Source: a virus
IMG/VR virus record: IMGVR_UViG_3300009034_001352
Location: 1-64,000 of that record
Reading direction: 5' to 3' (one strand)
Length of the DNA stretch: 64,000 nucleotides
Shown here: positions 30,592-39,059 of the stretch, piece by piece
How positions within the stretch are numbered: position 1 is the stretch's first letter
How the letters are laid out: each line of letters starts with the position of its first letter
Program-made: the position numbers and the translations under genes
The notes under the pieces: model-generated
Database searches by the model: none
The model's input: only the letters and a program-made list of their open reading frames with translations
What the model was told of the DNA's origin: nothing

Positions 30592-31186
30592 ATATTCAGA
30601 CTTATTAAATAAACAAATAGGAAAAAGAGAATTATTACAAAAAGAAAAAAATAGTTATGATAATAAAATCAAACTATTAGAAAGTAGAATAATTTCTATA
30701 GAAAAAGCTCAAATATTTATCCAAAAAGTAGCAAAAGAAACTCAGGAAAAATTAAGATATCACATTGAAGATATTGTTCAAATGGCGTTAGATGCTTGTA
30801 ATCTTGAAGAGTATGAATTTCGAGTTAAATTTGAAATTAAAAGAGGAAAGACAGAAGCTGATTTAATTTATTTAAAGGATGATCAGCCGGTTAATCCTAT
30901 AGATGCTACTGGTGGAGGTGTAGTTGATATTACTGCTTTTGCTTTGAGAATTGCTGCATGGTCATTGAGTAAAACAGATAATTTAATTATTTTTGATGAA
31001 CCATTTAAACATATTTCAAAGAACTTAAGAAATCAAGCAGGAGAAATTTTAAATAAATTGAGTAAAAAATTGAATTTACAAATGATAATTGTAACACATG
31101 ATGAAGAAATTATGAATAATTCAGATAAGATTTTTAGAGTGAAATTGGAGAAAGAAAATGGATATCTTAAAAGTAAAACATCTTAA
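30572..31186 (+). CDS. Rad50/SbcC-like ATPase, C-terminal half
   Basis: 204 residues: a short N-terminal coiled coil (residues 1-65), the ABC signature region (NPIDATGGGVVDITAFALRI), Walker B NLIIFDEPF, and the H-loop MIIVTHDEE. It completes the ATPase whose Walker A is in the gene at 26186, so the active enzyme must assemble from two polypeptides. The start is TTG with ATAGGAGG 8 nt upstream. A second TTG follows immediately. Confidence 0.8.
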   Translation: MLKTINKYSDLLNKQIGKRELLQKEKNSYDNKIKLLESRIISIEKAQIFIQKVAKETQEKLRYHIEDIVQMALDACNLEEYEFRVKFEIKRGKTEADLIYLKDDQPVNPIDATGGGVVDITAFALRIAAWSLSKTDNLIIFDEPFKHISKNLRNQAGEILNKLSKKLNLQMIIVTHDEEIMNNSDKIFRVKLEKENGYLKSKTS

Positions 31187-31193
31187 AAAATAC

Positions 31194-31222
31194 TTTACTT
31201 TTTTTGATATATAAAATATAAT
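31194..31222 (+). promoter_or_regulatory. Promoter before the lipoprotein/sigma-like operon
   Basis: -35 TTTACT (31194-31199), exactly 17 nt, -10 TATAAT (31217-31222). A near-consensus housekeeping-type promoter that could re-initiate transcription of the replication genes downstream. Confidence 0.75.
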
Positions 31223-31240
31223 AAATTAAGGAGGAAAAAT

Positions 31241-31537
31241 ATGAAAAATAAATTTTTTAAATTAAGTATTATTATTTTGGTATTAATGGGAATAATAATT
31301 ATAGGTTGTAGTGAAATGGAACAAGAAATGCGAGAAAAAGACAGAATAGCAAGAATTGAAGGACTTTTAAGAAAAGTTGAAATTTTTGATAAAGGAATTC
31401 TTGTAAAAGAATATCAGGGAAAAATGAATATTGAAACAGGAGCAGCGGATAACTTGTGTAGAATTATTATAAATACAGGAGATAGGTTTAAAAAAATTAT
31501 GGTAAAAGCTGATTGTATTATTATTGAGGAATTATAA
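31241..31537 (+). CDS. Small lipoprotein
   Basis: 98 residues: basic start, hydrophobic segment (LSIIILVLMGIIII) and a lipobox-like GC at residues 24-25 followed by SEMEQ, then a charged helix and a beta-rich end. Predicted to be exported and lipid-anchored. Phage lipoproteins made early may exclude superinfecting phages; no direct evidence here. A strong GGAGGAAAAAT site lies upstream. Confidence 0.6.
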   Translation: MKNKFFKLSIIILVLMGIIIIGCSEMEQEMREKDRIARIEGLLRKVEIFDKGILVKEYQGKMNIETGAADNLCRIIINTGDRFKKIMVKADCIIIEEL

Positions 31538-31559
31538 ATAAATTTTCAAGGAGTATATT

Positions 31560-32174
31560 TTGAAATATAATAAATCAAGAATATTTAAAAGAGCATGGAA
31601 ATATAAAAAGTCAAAAAATGTGGGTATGAATTATGCTCTTAAAAGATCCTGGAGAATAGAAAAAAATACAAGAAAGGGAACAGATTTAAAAGATTATAAA
31701 AATATGATAAGAAAAGTATCTTTTTATTTTTCGAATAAATATAAAGTAGAATATGAAGATGTTGAAGCTCAAGCATATTTGATTTTTTGTGAAACATTAG
31801 AAAAATATGATAATACTAAATCATCATTTTCTACTTATTTATATACAAGATTGAATGGTTATTTAAATTTATATTTAAAAAAGAATATAAATAATGATTA
31901 TGAATATATAGATGAAGGGAAAGATAAAATATTTGATAAATTTTGTAAGATTTTAGAGTTTTATGATCAAATAAATACAGAGTTATCAGAAGATGTAAAA
32001 AAGGTATTAGATTATATTTTAAATAACCAAAGAAGAAAAAAAGCAAGTAAATATTCAACAATAAATTATTTTACAGAAAAATATAATTGGACTCAATCAA
32101 GAGTAATAAGAGCATGGGAAAAGATAAAAATATGGTGGTCTGAAAATAGGAAAGAATATTGTTATGATTTTTAA
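31560..32174 (+). CDS. Sigma-70-like RNA polymerase factor (putative)
   Basis: 204 residues. The central region, VEYEDVEAQAYLIFCETLEKYD followed by SSFSTYLYTRLNGYLNLYLKK, matches sigma region 2 (the DxxQExFLxxxxxxxxFD and F.tYl..rI.n...d patterns). The C-terminal helix set (STINYFTEKYNWTQSRVIRA) could serve as region 4. It is probably a phage transcription factor redirecting host polymerase, for example to late genes. The start is TTG after AAGGAGTATATT. It overlaps the primase start. Confidence 0.65.
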   Translation: MKYNKSRIFKRAWKYKKSKNVGMNYALKRSWRIEKNTRKGTDLKDYKNMIRKVSFYFSNKYKVEYEDVEAQAYLIFCETLEKYDNTKSSFSTYLYTRLNGYLNLYLKKNINNDYEYIDEGKDKIFDKFCKILEFYDQINTELSEDVKKVLDYILNNQRRKKASKYSTINYFTEKYNWTQSRVIRAWEKIKIWWSENRKEYCYDF

Positions 32175-33051
32175 TGTAGCTGAATTTTTAACAGATTATG
32201 GAATTCAATATTGGACGGAAGGAAATAATGTACAGAGAGGATGGATTAATATTAGATGTCCGAGTTGTGGAGATGATAGTAATCATGGCGGGTTTAATTT
32301 AGCTAAAGGATATTATAATTGTTGGATGTGCGGTCATAAAGAATTGGAGAGTATAGTATGCTTATTAGCGGGTGTTTCTTATATAGAGGCCCAAGATATT
32401 ATTAGAGAATATTCTGGAAGAAATAGTTTACTAAAATTATTAAATAAAAAAGAAAATAAAAAACAAGTTGATAAAATCGAATTGCCTGGTGATGAATTAC
32501 AAGAAATACATAAAAAATATTTAAGAAAGAGAAATTTTAATCCAAATCATTTAATAAATAAATACAAAATAAAAGGAACTGGAATTATTGGTTATTGGAA
32601 ATATAGAATTATTATTCCTATAATATATAAAAATAAAATTGTTTCGTTTCAGGGAAGAGATATAACAGATAAGCAAAAAAATAGATATATTACATTATCT
32701 AAAGATGAAAGTATAATAAATCCTAAAACTATATTATATAATCTTGATAATTGTAAACGTGATATTATTGGTGTAGTTGAAGGTGTGTTTGATGTATGGC
32801 GTTTTGGAAGTAATTTTGCAGCGACACTTGGAACAATTATTAAAAAAGAACAATTAAGGTTGTTAAAAAATTATAAGAAGGTGTTTTTTTTATTTGATCC
32901 AGAATCAGAAGCTTTGAAGAAAGCAGAGAAAGCAGCTATTTGGTTAAATCAGTATAAAGTTGAAGTTGAGATAATTGAATTAGACAATTGTGATCCTGGA
33001 GATTTTAGTTTTAATGAAGCAAAAGAAATGAAAAAAGAGATTGGAATATGA
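32164..33051 (+). CDS. DnaG-type primase (zinc finger plus TOPRIM)
   Basis: 295 residues. N-terminal zinc-binding domain: CPSCGDD...CWMCGHKE with FNLAKGYYNCW, as in CHC2-type primases. The catalytic TOPRIM region has VVEGVFDVWRFG (the invariant glutamate) and FLFDPESEA (DxD-like acid). It makes RNA primers for lagging-strand synthesis with the DnaB-type helicase at 39060. It is shorter than bacterial DnaG, lacking the helicase-binding C-terminus. Confidence 0.85.
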   Translation: MIFNVAEFLTDYGIQYWTEGNNVQRGWINIRCPSCGDDSNHGGFNLAKGYYNCWMCGHKELESIVCLLAGVSYIEAQDIIREYSGRNSLLKLLNKKENKKQVDKIELPGDELQEIHKKYLRKRNFNPNHLINKYKIKGTGIIGYWKYRIIIPIIYKNKIVSFQGRDITDKQKNRYITLSKDESIINPKTILYNLDNCKRDIIGVVEGVFDVWRFGSNFAATLGTIIKKEQLRLLKNYKKVFFLFDPESEALKKAEKAAIWLNQYKVEVEIIELDNCDPGDFSFNEAKEMKKEIGI

Positions 33052-33064
33052 AAGAGGTAAAATA

Positions 33065-33286
33065 ATGTTAATTATAATTTTATTGTTGATAATAGTTTGT
33101 GTATTAATTGGATTATCAATATATATGAAATATATAGGGAGTAATATTTGGGGAATACCTGTTATTTATGCTGTGTTATTTTTTGCATTGGTAATGTTCT
33201 TTTATAATAGATCTTATCATCTATCGAAATATTCAGATAAAACAACAGAGGAAATATTTTATACATCAGGAATAAAGAATGAATAA
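33065..33286 (+). CDS. Small two-helix membrane protein
   Basis: 73 residues: two transmembrane helices (IIILLLIIVCVLIGLSIYM and VIYAVLFFALVMFFY) and a polar C-terminus. The start is the ATG after GAGGTAAAATA. It overlaps the helicase start by 8 nt. Function unknown. Confidence 0.5.
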   Translation: MLIIILLLIIVCVLIGLSIYMKYIGSNIWGIPVIYAVLFFALVMFFYNRSYHLSKYSDKTTEEIFYTSGIKNE

Positions 33287-34895
33287 AATAGTTAAATATG
33301 AGAATAAAGAATTGAAAATAAAATTTAATTCTGAAGATAAAACAGAATTTTATAATATTCTTAATAATGTAAAAACATTATATGGCAGACAATTTCATTC
33401 TAATTCAAGAACATGGATAGCTCCTCCTACAAAAGAAAATATAGAATCACTTGCAAAATTTGGTTTTGATATGGATGAATCTGTATTTATACTTTTTGAA
33501 AAGAAAAAAGAAAAAGATTTTTCTAAAATAAAATTGAAAAAAAAATTATCAAAAGAATTTTATCCTTTTCAAATAGATGGCATAAAGTTTTTGGAAAGTA
33601 GAAAAGGTAATGGATTGATAGCTGATGCTATGGGTTTGGGAAAAACAATACAGGTATTAGGTTATTTTATAATCCATCCAGAATTAAAACCCGTTTTAAT
33701 AGTTTGTCCTGCTTCTGTAAAATTGAATTGGAAAAGAGAGATTGAAAAATGGACAGATTATAAAGATGAAGATGTAAATATTTTATCAGGGAAAACTCCT
33801 TATAATACTACATTATCTTGTTTTTATATTATTAATTATGATATTTTAGACAGTTGGAAAGAAGTTTTAATTGAGAAAAAGTTTGCTATAATACTGTCTG
33901 ATGAATGTCAATATATTTCTAATGGTCGATCTTTGAGGACAGAAGCATTTAAAAAAATAGCAAGGAAAGTGGATAAAAGAATATTTCTGTCAGGTACACC
34001 AATAAGAAATAGTCCAAGAGAATTCTTTACAGTTCTGAATCTTTTAAATAAAAAATGTTTTCCTAATGAGTATAAATATCTATATAGATTTTGCAATCCT
34101 AAATATAATGGTTTTGGCTGGCAGTTTAAAGGGGTAACAAATTGGAAAGAATTACATAATATTATTCAACCTCTTATGATTAGAAGAGAGAAAAAAGAAG
34201 TACTAAAGGATTTACCAGAAAAACGAAAAATAGTTGTACCACTTGAATGTTCAAAATTAGAATATGAAAAATATTTGGATGCTATTGAGAATATAAAGGA
34301 ATGGGCAGGTGAGGATGAAAAGAAAAGTATAGTTGAAATAAAAAATAGAATGGAATTTATTTCTGGTCTTGCTTATGGAGCAAAAAGGAATTCAGTTATA
34401 AGTTGGATTAAAGATTATATTTCTACTGGAGAAAAATTAGTTGTATTTGGATATCACATTAAAGTATTAGATGATATTGAAGCCGCTTTTTCAAAAGTGA
34501 AGACTGTTAGAATAGATGGTAGTGTAAAATCTGATGATAGACAAGGATTAGTTGATCAATTTCAAAATGATTCAGAAACAAAATTATTCATAGGACAGAT
34601 AAAAGCAGCTGGAATTGGTATAACTTTGACAGCTGCTTCTGCTACTTGTTTTTTGGAATTTTCATGGACACCAGCAGATCATGAGCAAGCTGAGGATAGA
34701 GTTCATAGAATTGGGCAAAAGGCAGATTCGGTATCTGCTTATTATTTGATTGGGGAAGGGACTCTGGAAAAAGATATTGTAAAATTATTGCAAAGTAAAC
34801 ATGATACAATTAGTAAAGTGATAGATGGAAAGGAGAATGAAAATTTTTTTAAAAAGGATATTTTAATTGAAATATTTAATGGTTTGAAATTATAA
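33279..34895 (+). CDS. SNF2-family (SF2) DNA helicase/translocase
   Basis: 538 residues. All helicase motifs are visible: I DAMGLGKT, Ia VCPASVKLNW, II LSDECQY, III FLSGTPIRNS, IV/V region with IGQIKAAGIGITLT, and VI QAEDRVHRIGQ. The N-terminal ~90 residues form a HARP-like segment (GRQFHSNSRTWIAPP), so it resembles SMARCAL1-type fork-remodelling or annealing helicases. It is likely to act in replication-fork or recombination steps. The motif II variant DECQ, in place of DEAH, is compatible with activity. Confidence 0.9.
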   Translation: MNKIVKYENKELKIKFNSEDKTEFYNILNNVKTLYGRQFHSNSRTWIAPPTKENIESLAKFGFDMDESVFILFEKKKEKDFSKIKLKKKLSKEFYPFQIDGIKFLESRKGNGLIADAMGLGKTIQVLGYFIIHPELKPVLIVCPASVKLNWKREIEKWTDYKDEDVNILSGKTPYNTTLSCFYIINYDILDSWKEVLIEKKFAIILSDECQYISNGRSLRTEAFKKIARKVDKRIFLSGTPIRNSPREFFTVLNLLNKKCFPNEYKYLYRFCNPKYNGFGWQFKGVTNWKELHNIIQPLMIRREKKEVLKDLPEKRKIVVPLECSKLEYEKYLDAIENIKEWAGEDEKKSIVEIKNRMEFISGLAYGAKRNSVISWIKDYISTGEKLVVFGYHIKVLDDIEAAFSKVKTVRIDGSVKSDDRQGLVDQFQNDSETKLFIGQIKAAGIGITLTAASATCFLEFSWTPADHEQAEDRVHRIGQKADSVSAYYLIGEGTLEKDIVKLLQSKHDTISKVIDGKENENFFKKDILIEIFNGLKL

Positions 34896-34920
34896 TGTAA
34901 ATAAGAATCTGATGAGTAGA

Positions 34921-35018
34921 GTAAACCAAAGATAAAGAATGAGTTATATAGTGAAAGTAAACCAATAAAAGAGAGCGAGCCAGGCCGAGTGAGTAAACCA
35001 GCGCATGAGAGCGTATTT
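34921..35018 (+). repeat. Left 18-nt-period alternating repeat array
   Basis: 8-mers on a strict 18-nt grid: GTAAACCA at 34921, degenerate ATGAGTTA at 34939, GTAAACCA at 34957, GCGAGCCA at 34975, GTAAACCA at 34993, GCGTATTT at 35011. Most are preceded by GA. The intervening 10 nt are not conserved. It lies just before the ParB-like gene and matches the array after the IS110-like gene. Stops in all plus frames argue against coding. Confidence 0.75.
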
Positions 35019-35068
35019 TTGTAAATGATCATTATATAATGATTAAATAATTTTATAGGGGATATCCG

Positions 35069-35758
35069 ATGGATACTACAAAAAAATTAAAAGTTGGGGA
35101 ATTGATCCTTGACTGGAATTTATGGCCACGTTATAAGGTGGAATTTTTAGATTCTACGAATATAACAAGAATGAAACAAGCTATAAAAGCTGGGTTGAAA
35201 CTTCCGTCTATTATAGTTAATAAAGCTGATTATAGAATAATAGATGGTTTTCACAGAGTAAAAGTTTATAGAGATTTATTTGGTGAAGAGCATGATATCA
35301 CTGTTAAATTGAGAGAATTTAAAAATGATGCAGAAATGTTTATGGAATCTGCCAGACTAAATTCTGTTCATGGATTACCTTTAAGCCCACAAGATAAAGC
35401 TCATGTGATTTTAAGAGCAAGACGATTTAAATATCCTTTTCCAGTTATTGCACAAATAATAGGAATGGATGAAGATACTTTAAAAAAGTTTTATAAATCA
35501 AGAATAGCAAAAACTAAAAAAGGAGAAACTTTAGTTTTGGCGAATGGTGCTTCTGATTTAAGTGATTTGGATAGACCATTAACAAATAATGAAGAAATAC
35601 ATGCAAGATCGGCTAATGGATGTAAAGCTTCTGTTAATATAGCTTTATTGTTATATGCTTTAAAAGCTGATAATGTTAAACTAACAGAAAAAACAGTGTC
35701 AAATCTTATACAACTGAAAGAAGAAATAATAAGGATTTTAAAAAAGGCAGGTGTATAA
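35069..35758 (+). CDS. ParB/Srx-like DNA-binding or nuclease-fold protein
   Basis: 229 residues. The N-terminal ParB-like domain has LKVGELILDWNLWPR, LPSIIVNKADYRIIDGFHRVKVYRDL (the GxHR box) and ARLNSVHGLPLSPQDK, followed by a helix-turn-helix region (FPVIAQIIGMDEDTLKKFYKSR). ParB-fold proteins bind CTP and load at parS sites or act as nucleases. It is encoded directly next to one 18-nt-period array and close to another, which are candidate binding sites (inference). GGGGATATCCG precedes the ATG. Confidence 0.75.
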   Translation: MDTTKKLKVGELILDWNLWPRYKVEFLDSTNITRMKQAIKAGLKLPSIIVNKADYRIIDGFHRVKVYRDLFGEEHDITVKLREFKNDAEMFMESARLNSVHGLPLSPQDKAHVILRARRFKYPFPVIAQIIGMDEDTLKKFYKSRIAKTKKGETLVLANGASDLSDLDRPLTNNEEIHARSANGCKASVNIALLLYALKADNVKLTEKTVSNLIQLKEEIIRILKKAGV

Positions 35759-36552
35759 TGTTAAAAGATAAAAAAGTTGAGAATTCACTGAAAATATTGA
35801 TAAGACAATATTATGATTATAGTAATGAAAGAATAGCTATGGATGGAAGATTAGGAATTAAGAAAGATGGGGAATTAAAGAAGAAAACTCCTGATAGAGA
35901 TGAAATAATGTTGGCTTATTTATACACAAGAAGAAAAGAAATAATAACTGTGGAGAAAGAAATTGAAAAAGAAATCAGAAAAGAAGTGAACATACATACT
36001 CTGTGGAAAGGATTTTTCGAAGATGTTATAGGAGTGGGCCCAATAATGGCAGCGGTAATTATCACTGAATTTGATATTAAAAAAGCTAATACAGTTTCAA
36101 AATTATGGGCTTTTGCAGGGATAAATCCTGGTATAGTATTTGGGAAAACTGGAAAACTTGGTAATATAAAAACCTCTAATATTTTGATAAGACAAGATAA
36201 AAAAACAAAAGGATTTTTATGTCCATATAATCAGTTTTTAAAGTGTAGATTGTTAGGTGTTTTGGCAGGAAGTTTTTTAAAAGCATCATCCCCATATAGT
36301 AAGTTTTACTATGATTATCGTTTTAGATTGGTGTCCTTAACAGATGAGGAAAAAGAAAAAAGAGGATTATGTAAGTCAAAAAATCCAACCGATAAAAATA
36401 AACCATATGCTAGTCATATAAATAACAGAGCTAAAAGATATATGATAAAGATGTTTTTGAAAGATTTATATGTTGCGTGGAGGACGTTAGAAGGATTACC
36501 AGTTAGAGATCCATATGCTGATGAATATTTGAATAGAAAACATGCTGGATAA
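35758..36552 (+). CDS. IS110/IS116/IS902-type transposase C-terminal-domain protein
   Basis: 264 residues. Residues ~85-130 (FFEDVIGVGPIMAAVIITEF, then KLWAFAGINPG) match the helix-hairpin-helix Tnp_20 domain of IS110-family recombinases, with a further conserved region toward the C-terminus (NNRAKRYMIKMFLKDLYVAW). The N-terminal DEDD RuvC-like catalytic domain of true IS110 transposases is not visible, so it may be a domesticated DNA-binding protein. The ATG overlaps the ParB-like stop (TAATG), so the two are coexpressed. Confidence 0.65.
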   Translation: MLKDKKVENSLKILIRQYYDYSNERIAMDGRLGIKKDGELKKKTPDRDEIMLAYLYTRRKEIITVEKEIEKEIRKEVNIHTLWKGFFEDVIGVGPIMAAVIITEFDIKKANTVSKLWAFAGINPGIVFGKTGKLGNIKTSNILIRQDKKTKGFLCPYNQFLKCRLLGVLAGSFLKASSPYSKFYYDYRFRLVSLTDEEKEKRGLCKSKNPTDKNKPYASHINNRAKRYMIKMFLKDLYVAWRTLEGLPVRDPYADEYLNRKHAG

Positions 36553-36556
36553 TTGA

Positions 36557-36672
36557 GCGAGCTACAAATAAGGAGTAAACCATTGTTCTTGAGCGAGCCA
36601 GGAGATTTGAGTAAACCAAGAAAATAGAGCGAGTCAAGGGAAGAGAGAAAACCATCTCTATAGAACGTATTA
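36557..36672 (+). repeat. Right 18-nt-period alternating repeat array
   Basis: Strict 18-nt grid: GCGAGCTA 36557, GTAAACCA 36575, GCGAGCCA 36593, GTAAACCA 36611, GCGAGTCA 36629, GAAAACCA 36647, ACGTATTA 36665. The two 8-mers alternate regularly, giving a 36-nt compound period, and the last unit resembles the last unit of the left array. It begins 5 nt after the IS110-like stop codon. Confidence 0.8.
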
Positions 36673-36714
36673 AAAAGGCAGGATAAAAAAACCATGCCTA
36701 ATTTGAAAGTTTTT

Positions 36715-36754
36715 TTCAAATTTTGTGTTTAAATTATTATAATATAAGTATAGG
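36715..36754 (+). promoter_or_regulatory. Promoter with a 28-nt block repeated at 50772
   Basis: -35 TTCAAA (36715-36720), 17-nt spacer, -10 TATAAT (36738-36743). The segment 36727-36754 is identical to 50772-50799, so the same promoter module drives the 614-residue protein gene here and the 155-residue gene at 50810. An overlapping region just upstream (GCCTAATTTGAAAGTTTTTT) may also serve as a weak terminator. Confidence 0.7.
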
Positions 36755-36762
36755 GGAATAAA

Positions 36763-38607
36763 ATGTATGAAATAATGAAATTATTTAAATCAGTATTAGT
36801 AAAACAGAAAAATGTTACAGGATCTCCTTATATTAGAAAAGGAATATTATATACTCCTGATGTTGGAAATGAATATAAGGATATTGATTCTATAATAAAT
36901 ATGGCAGAAAAGATATTTTTACTTTCTGCAAAACAAATAAATAGTTCTTTTCATAAATCATGGCAGAAAATCAGAGATGTAAATATAGAACAGCTTGTAT
37001 TAGAGCAAATTATCCATTATATAACTACATATGGTTTTGAATCTCTAAATATTTATAATAGCGAATCTGTATATATTCCAAGAGAGAAATTAGAATTACC
37101 AGAAATAGATATAGATAAAATTGAGTTGATTGTTATAAAAGGAATTACTAAAGAAGAATTAAAGGAAAAATTAATGAAAATGATGTGTTCTGGAATTGCT
37201 CTTGATGAAAATACTATTAAAGATATTGTAAATATTATTACTGATAATGATATTGGATTTGATAATGAAGATGTTAGAAATATAAAAAATAAAGAAATAA
37301 AATCAATTATAATGGATAAATTAAGTTTAGTACCAGATGATCCAGTTGAATATTTGAGATATATTATTTATAAAATGACAGGTGAAACTTTGTTGATTAA
37401 AAATAAAGAGTTAATAGAAAAGATAAAAGAAAATCAGAAAATATTTTCTCTGTTAAAAATTGATGAACATAGTCAAAGAAAATTAGCCAGTATATTTTAT
37501 CGATTCAAACCTTTATTTTTAGCAATGAAAGGAACCCCAACAACAAATAAAATAATAAATAGAATAAGAAAATTAGCAAAGAAATATCATAGACCGATGA
37601 AACAAGATTATCTAAATAATATAACAAATCAAAAGTATATAGATATACTTTTTTTCAAGAAAGAACTTAATAAGGTTAATATTTTCAGAAAAATAAGATT
37701 AGCAAATGCTATAAAATATAGAATGTTAAATAGTGGTTCAATTGTATACAGAATAAGAAATGGAAAAAGTTATTCTACAGAAAATAAAAAGAGAGATAAA
37801 GATTATTATGATAATATATATGAAATAATAGAAAAGAGTATAAAGGATGATATAAAAGAGATCATAGGAAATAAGAAAATATATATACCAGATTATATAA
37901 AGTATACTTTACCATCTTCTGAAAAACAATTTTCTGATAATGTTCCATTAGGTACAAATATAACTGTGAAAGAGAATATGGTTTTTGGGGTGTACTGGAA
38001 GAATGTTGATAAAAATAGAATTGATTTGGATTTGTCTTTATTATCTGTTGATAGTAAATTTGGATGGGATGCAAGATATAGAAATGAAGAAAGAAGTATA
38101 TTGTTTTCTGGGGATATGACAGATGCTTGTGATGGAGCTTCTGAATTATATTACATAGAAAAAAATAAACCCGGTATTTATTTAGTGATGTTAAATTATT
38201 ATAATTATAATAAATACGAAGAAAAAGATATTCCAGTTCCTTTTAGAATATTTATTGCAGATGAAAAAATAAATTTGATTGAAAAGAATTATATGGTTAA
38301 TCCTGAAAATATATTGATAAATATAAATACTGAAATAAAAAGAAAACAGAAATTATTAGGATTAGTAAAAATAGATGAAAATAAAAGTATATTTTATTTT
38401 TGTGAAACAAACATAGGAATGTCAATAACATCAAGTGATAATGAATATATGAAACATTGCAGAAATTATTTAAAAGATTTTTATAGTAATTTAATGAATT
38501 TAAATGATATGATAGGAGATGTAACTAAGAAAAATGAATGTGATATTGATTTATCACCTAAAAATCTAACAAAAGATAAATTATTGGATATTATAATAAA
38601 GACATAA
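36763..38607 (+). CDS. Large hypothetical protein with a TerD-like C-terminal region
   Basis: 614 residues. The first ~380 are helical and lysine/isoleucine-rich with no recognised domain. Residues ~385-510 resemble the TerD-type beta fold: LGTNITVKENMVFGVYW, DLDLSLLSVDSKFGW, FSGDMTDACDGASELYYI. This DLDLS...SGD pattern is shared with TerD and related calcium-binding proteins in tellurite/stress operons. It has its own promoter and precedes the tandem-hairpin region and the replicative helicase. Function unknown. Confidence 0.45.
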   Translation: MYEIMKLFKSVLVKQKNVTGSPYIRKGILYTPDVGNEYKDIDSIINMAEKIFLLSAKQINSSFHKSWQKIRDVNIEQLVLEQIIHYITTYGFESLNIYNSESVYIPREKLELPEIDIDKIELIVIKGITKEELKEKLMKMMCSGIALDENTIKDIVNIITDNDIGFDNEDVRNIKNKEIKSIIMDKLSLVPDDPVEYLRYIIYKMTGETLLIKNKELIEKIKENQKIFSLLKIDEHSQRKLASIFYRFKPLFLAMKGTPTTNKIINRIRKLAKKYHRPMKQDYLNNITNQKYIDILFFKKELNKVNIFRKIRLANAIKYRMLNSGSIVYRIRNGKSYSTENKKRDKDYYDNIYEIIEKSIKDDIKEIIGNKKIYIPDYIKYTLPSSEKQFSDNVPLGTNITVKENMVFGVYWKNVDKNRIDLDLSLLSVDSKFGWDARYRNEERSILFSGDMTDACDGASELYYIEKNKPGIYLVMLNYYNYNKYEEKDIPVPFRIFIADEKINLIEKNYMVNPENILININTEIKRKQKLLGLVKIDENKSIFYFCETNIGMSITSSDNEYMKHCRNYLKDFYSNLMNLNDMIGDVTKKNECDIDLSPKNLTKDKLLDIIIKT

Positions 38608-38860
38608 AAAGTTCCTATGAATAGATTATGGAGGAGAGATCCTCTATTAAATTACTTTTTGTCTTTAAAATAAAAGCATAGAAAGTTCCTATAAATAAAA
38701 AACTTGAAATTTTTTACTTTCTGTTTTTAATGATAAGTCAAAGAAAGTTCCTATAAATAAAAACTATGGGTGTTTACTTACTTTCCGACTTTTTTAGAAA
38801 TTATTGGGATCAAAGGAAGTTCCTAAAAATTAAGACTGCAAATCTATTACTTCCCGATTC
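38606..38860 (+). repeat. Four tandem hairpin units with compensatory stem changes
   Basis: Units begin at about 38606, 38680, 38743 and 38815. Stems: AAAAAGT/ACTTTTT (38606-38612 with 38654-38660), AGAAAGT/ACTTTCT (38680-38686 with 38716-38722), GAAAGT/ACTTTC (38743-38748 with 38780-38785), GGAAGT/ACTTCC (38815-38820 with 38849-38854). The stem bases covary while the 5' side of the loop is constant (TCCTATAAATA). Spacing is 62-74 nt. It fills the gap between the 614-residue gene and the helicase operon. Candidate iterons/origin or structured RNA. Confidence 0.8.
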
Positions 38861-38886
38861 TTATTTAATAGTATAGGAGAAAGAAT

Positions 38887-39051
38887 ATGACAATTAAACA
38901 AGTGACATTAAGAAGAGTTTTTAATTTAGGTAATTATGAAACTCTTCATATAGAATTACAAGCGGATATAGATAAAAATGAAGATGTAAAAGAAGTATTG
39001 GACGATTTACATCAAGAAGCTAAAAAATATAAAAGATATACGAAATCTTAA
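38887..39051 (+). CDS. Small conserved-type phage protein
   Basis: 54 residues after TAGGAGAAAGAAT. It begins TIKQVTLRRVFNLGNYETLH, then ELQADIDKNEDVKEVLDDLH. Short proteins with this RxFNLGNYE pattern are common next to phage replication genes, but I know no function. It lies between the tandem hairpins and the DnaB-type helicase. Confidence 0.5.
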   Translation: MTIKQVTLRRVFNLGNYETLHIELQADIDKNEDVKEVLDDLHQEAKKYKRYTKS

Positions 39052-39059
39052 TAATATTT

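Noticed and set aside
34906-34940. A CTGATGAG sequence at 34910 as a third hammerhead ribozyme
   Set aside because: No stem II hairpin followed by GAAA, no NUH cleavage triplet and no closing helices are present nearby. It belongs to the edge of the 18-nt repeat array.
35069-36672. An IS110-type insertion sequence as an active mobile element
   Set aside because: The DEDD catalytic domain is not visible, the partner is a ParB-like gene, and no target duplication or clear element ends are seen. The arrays are reported as an observation only.
34742-36719. Minus-strand ORFs across the 18-nt arrays giving GLLxxxGSLxxx hexapeptide repeats
   Set aside because: Any frame through an 18-nt period gives hexapeptides. 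Conservation is confined to contiguous 8-10-nt DNA words and not to codons, and no ribosome sites are present.
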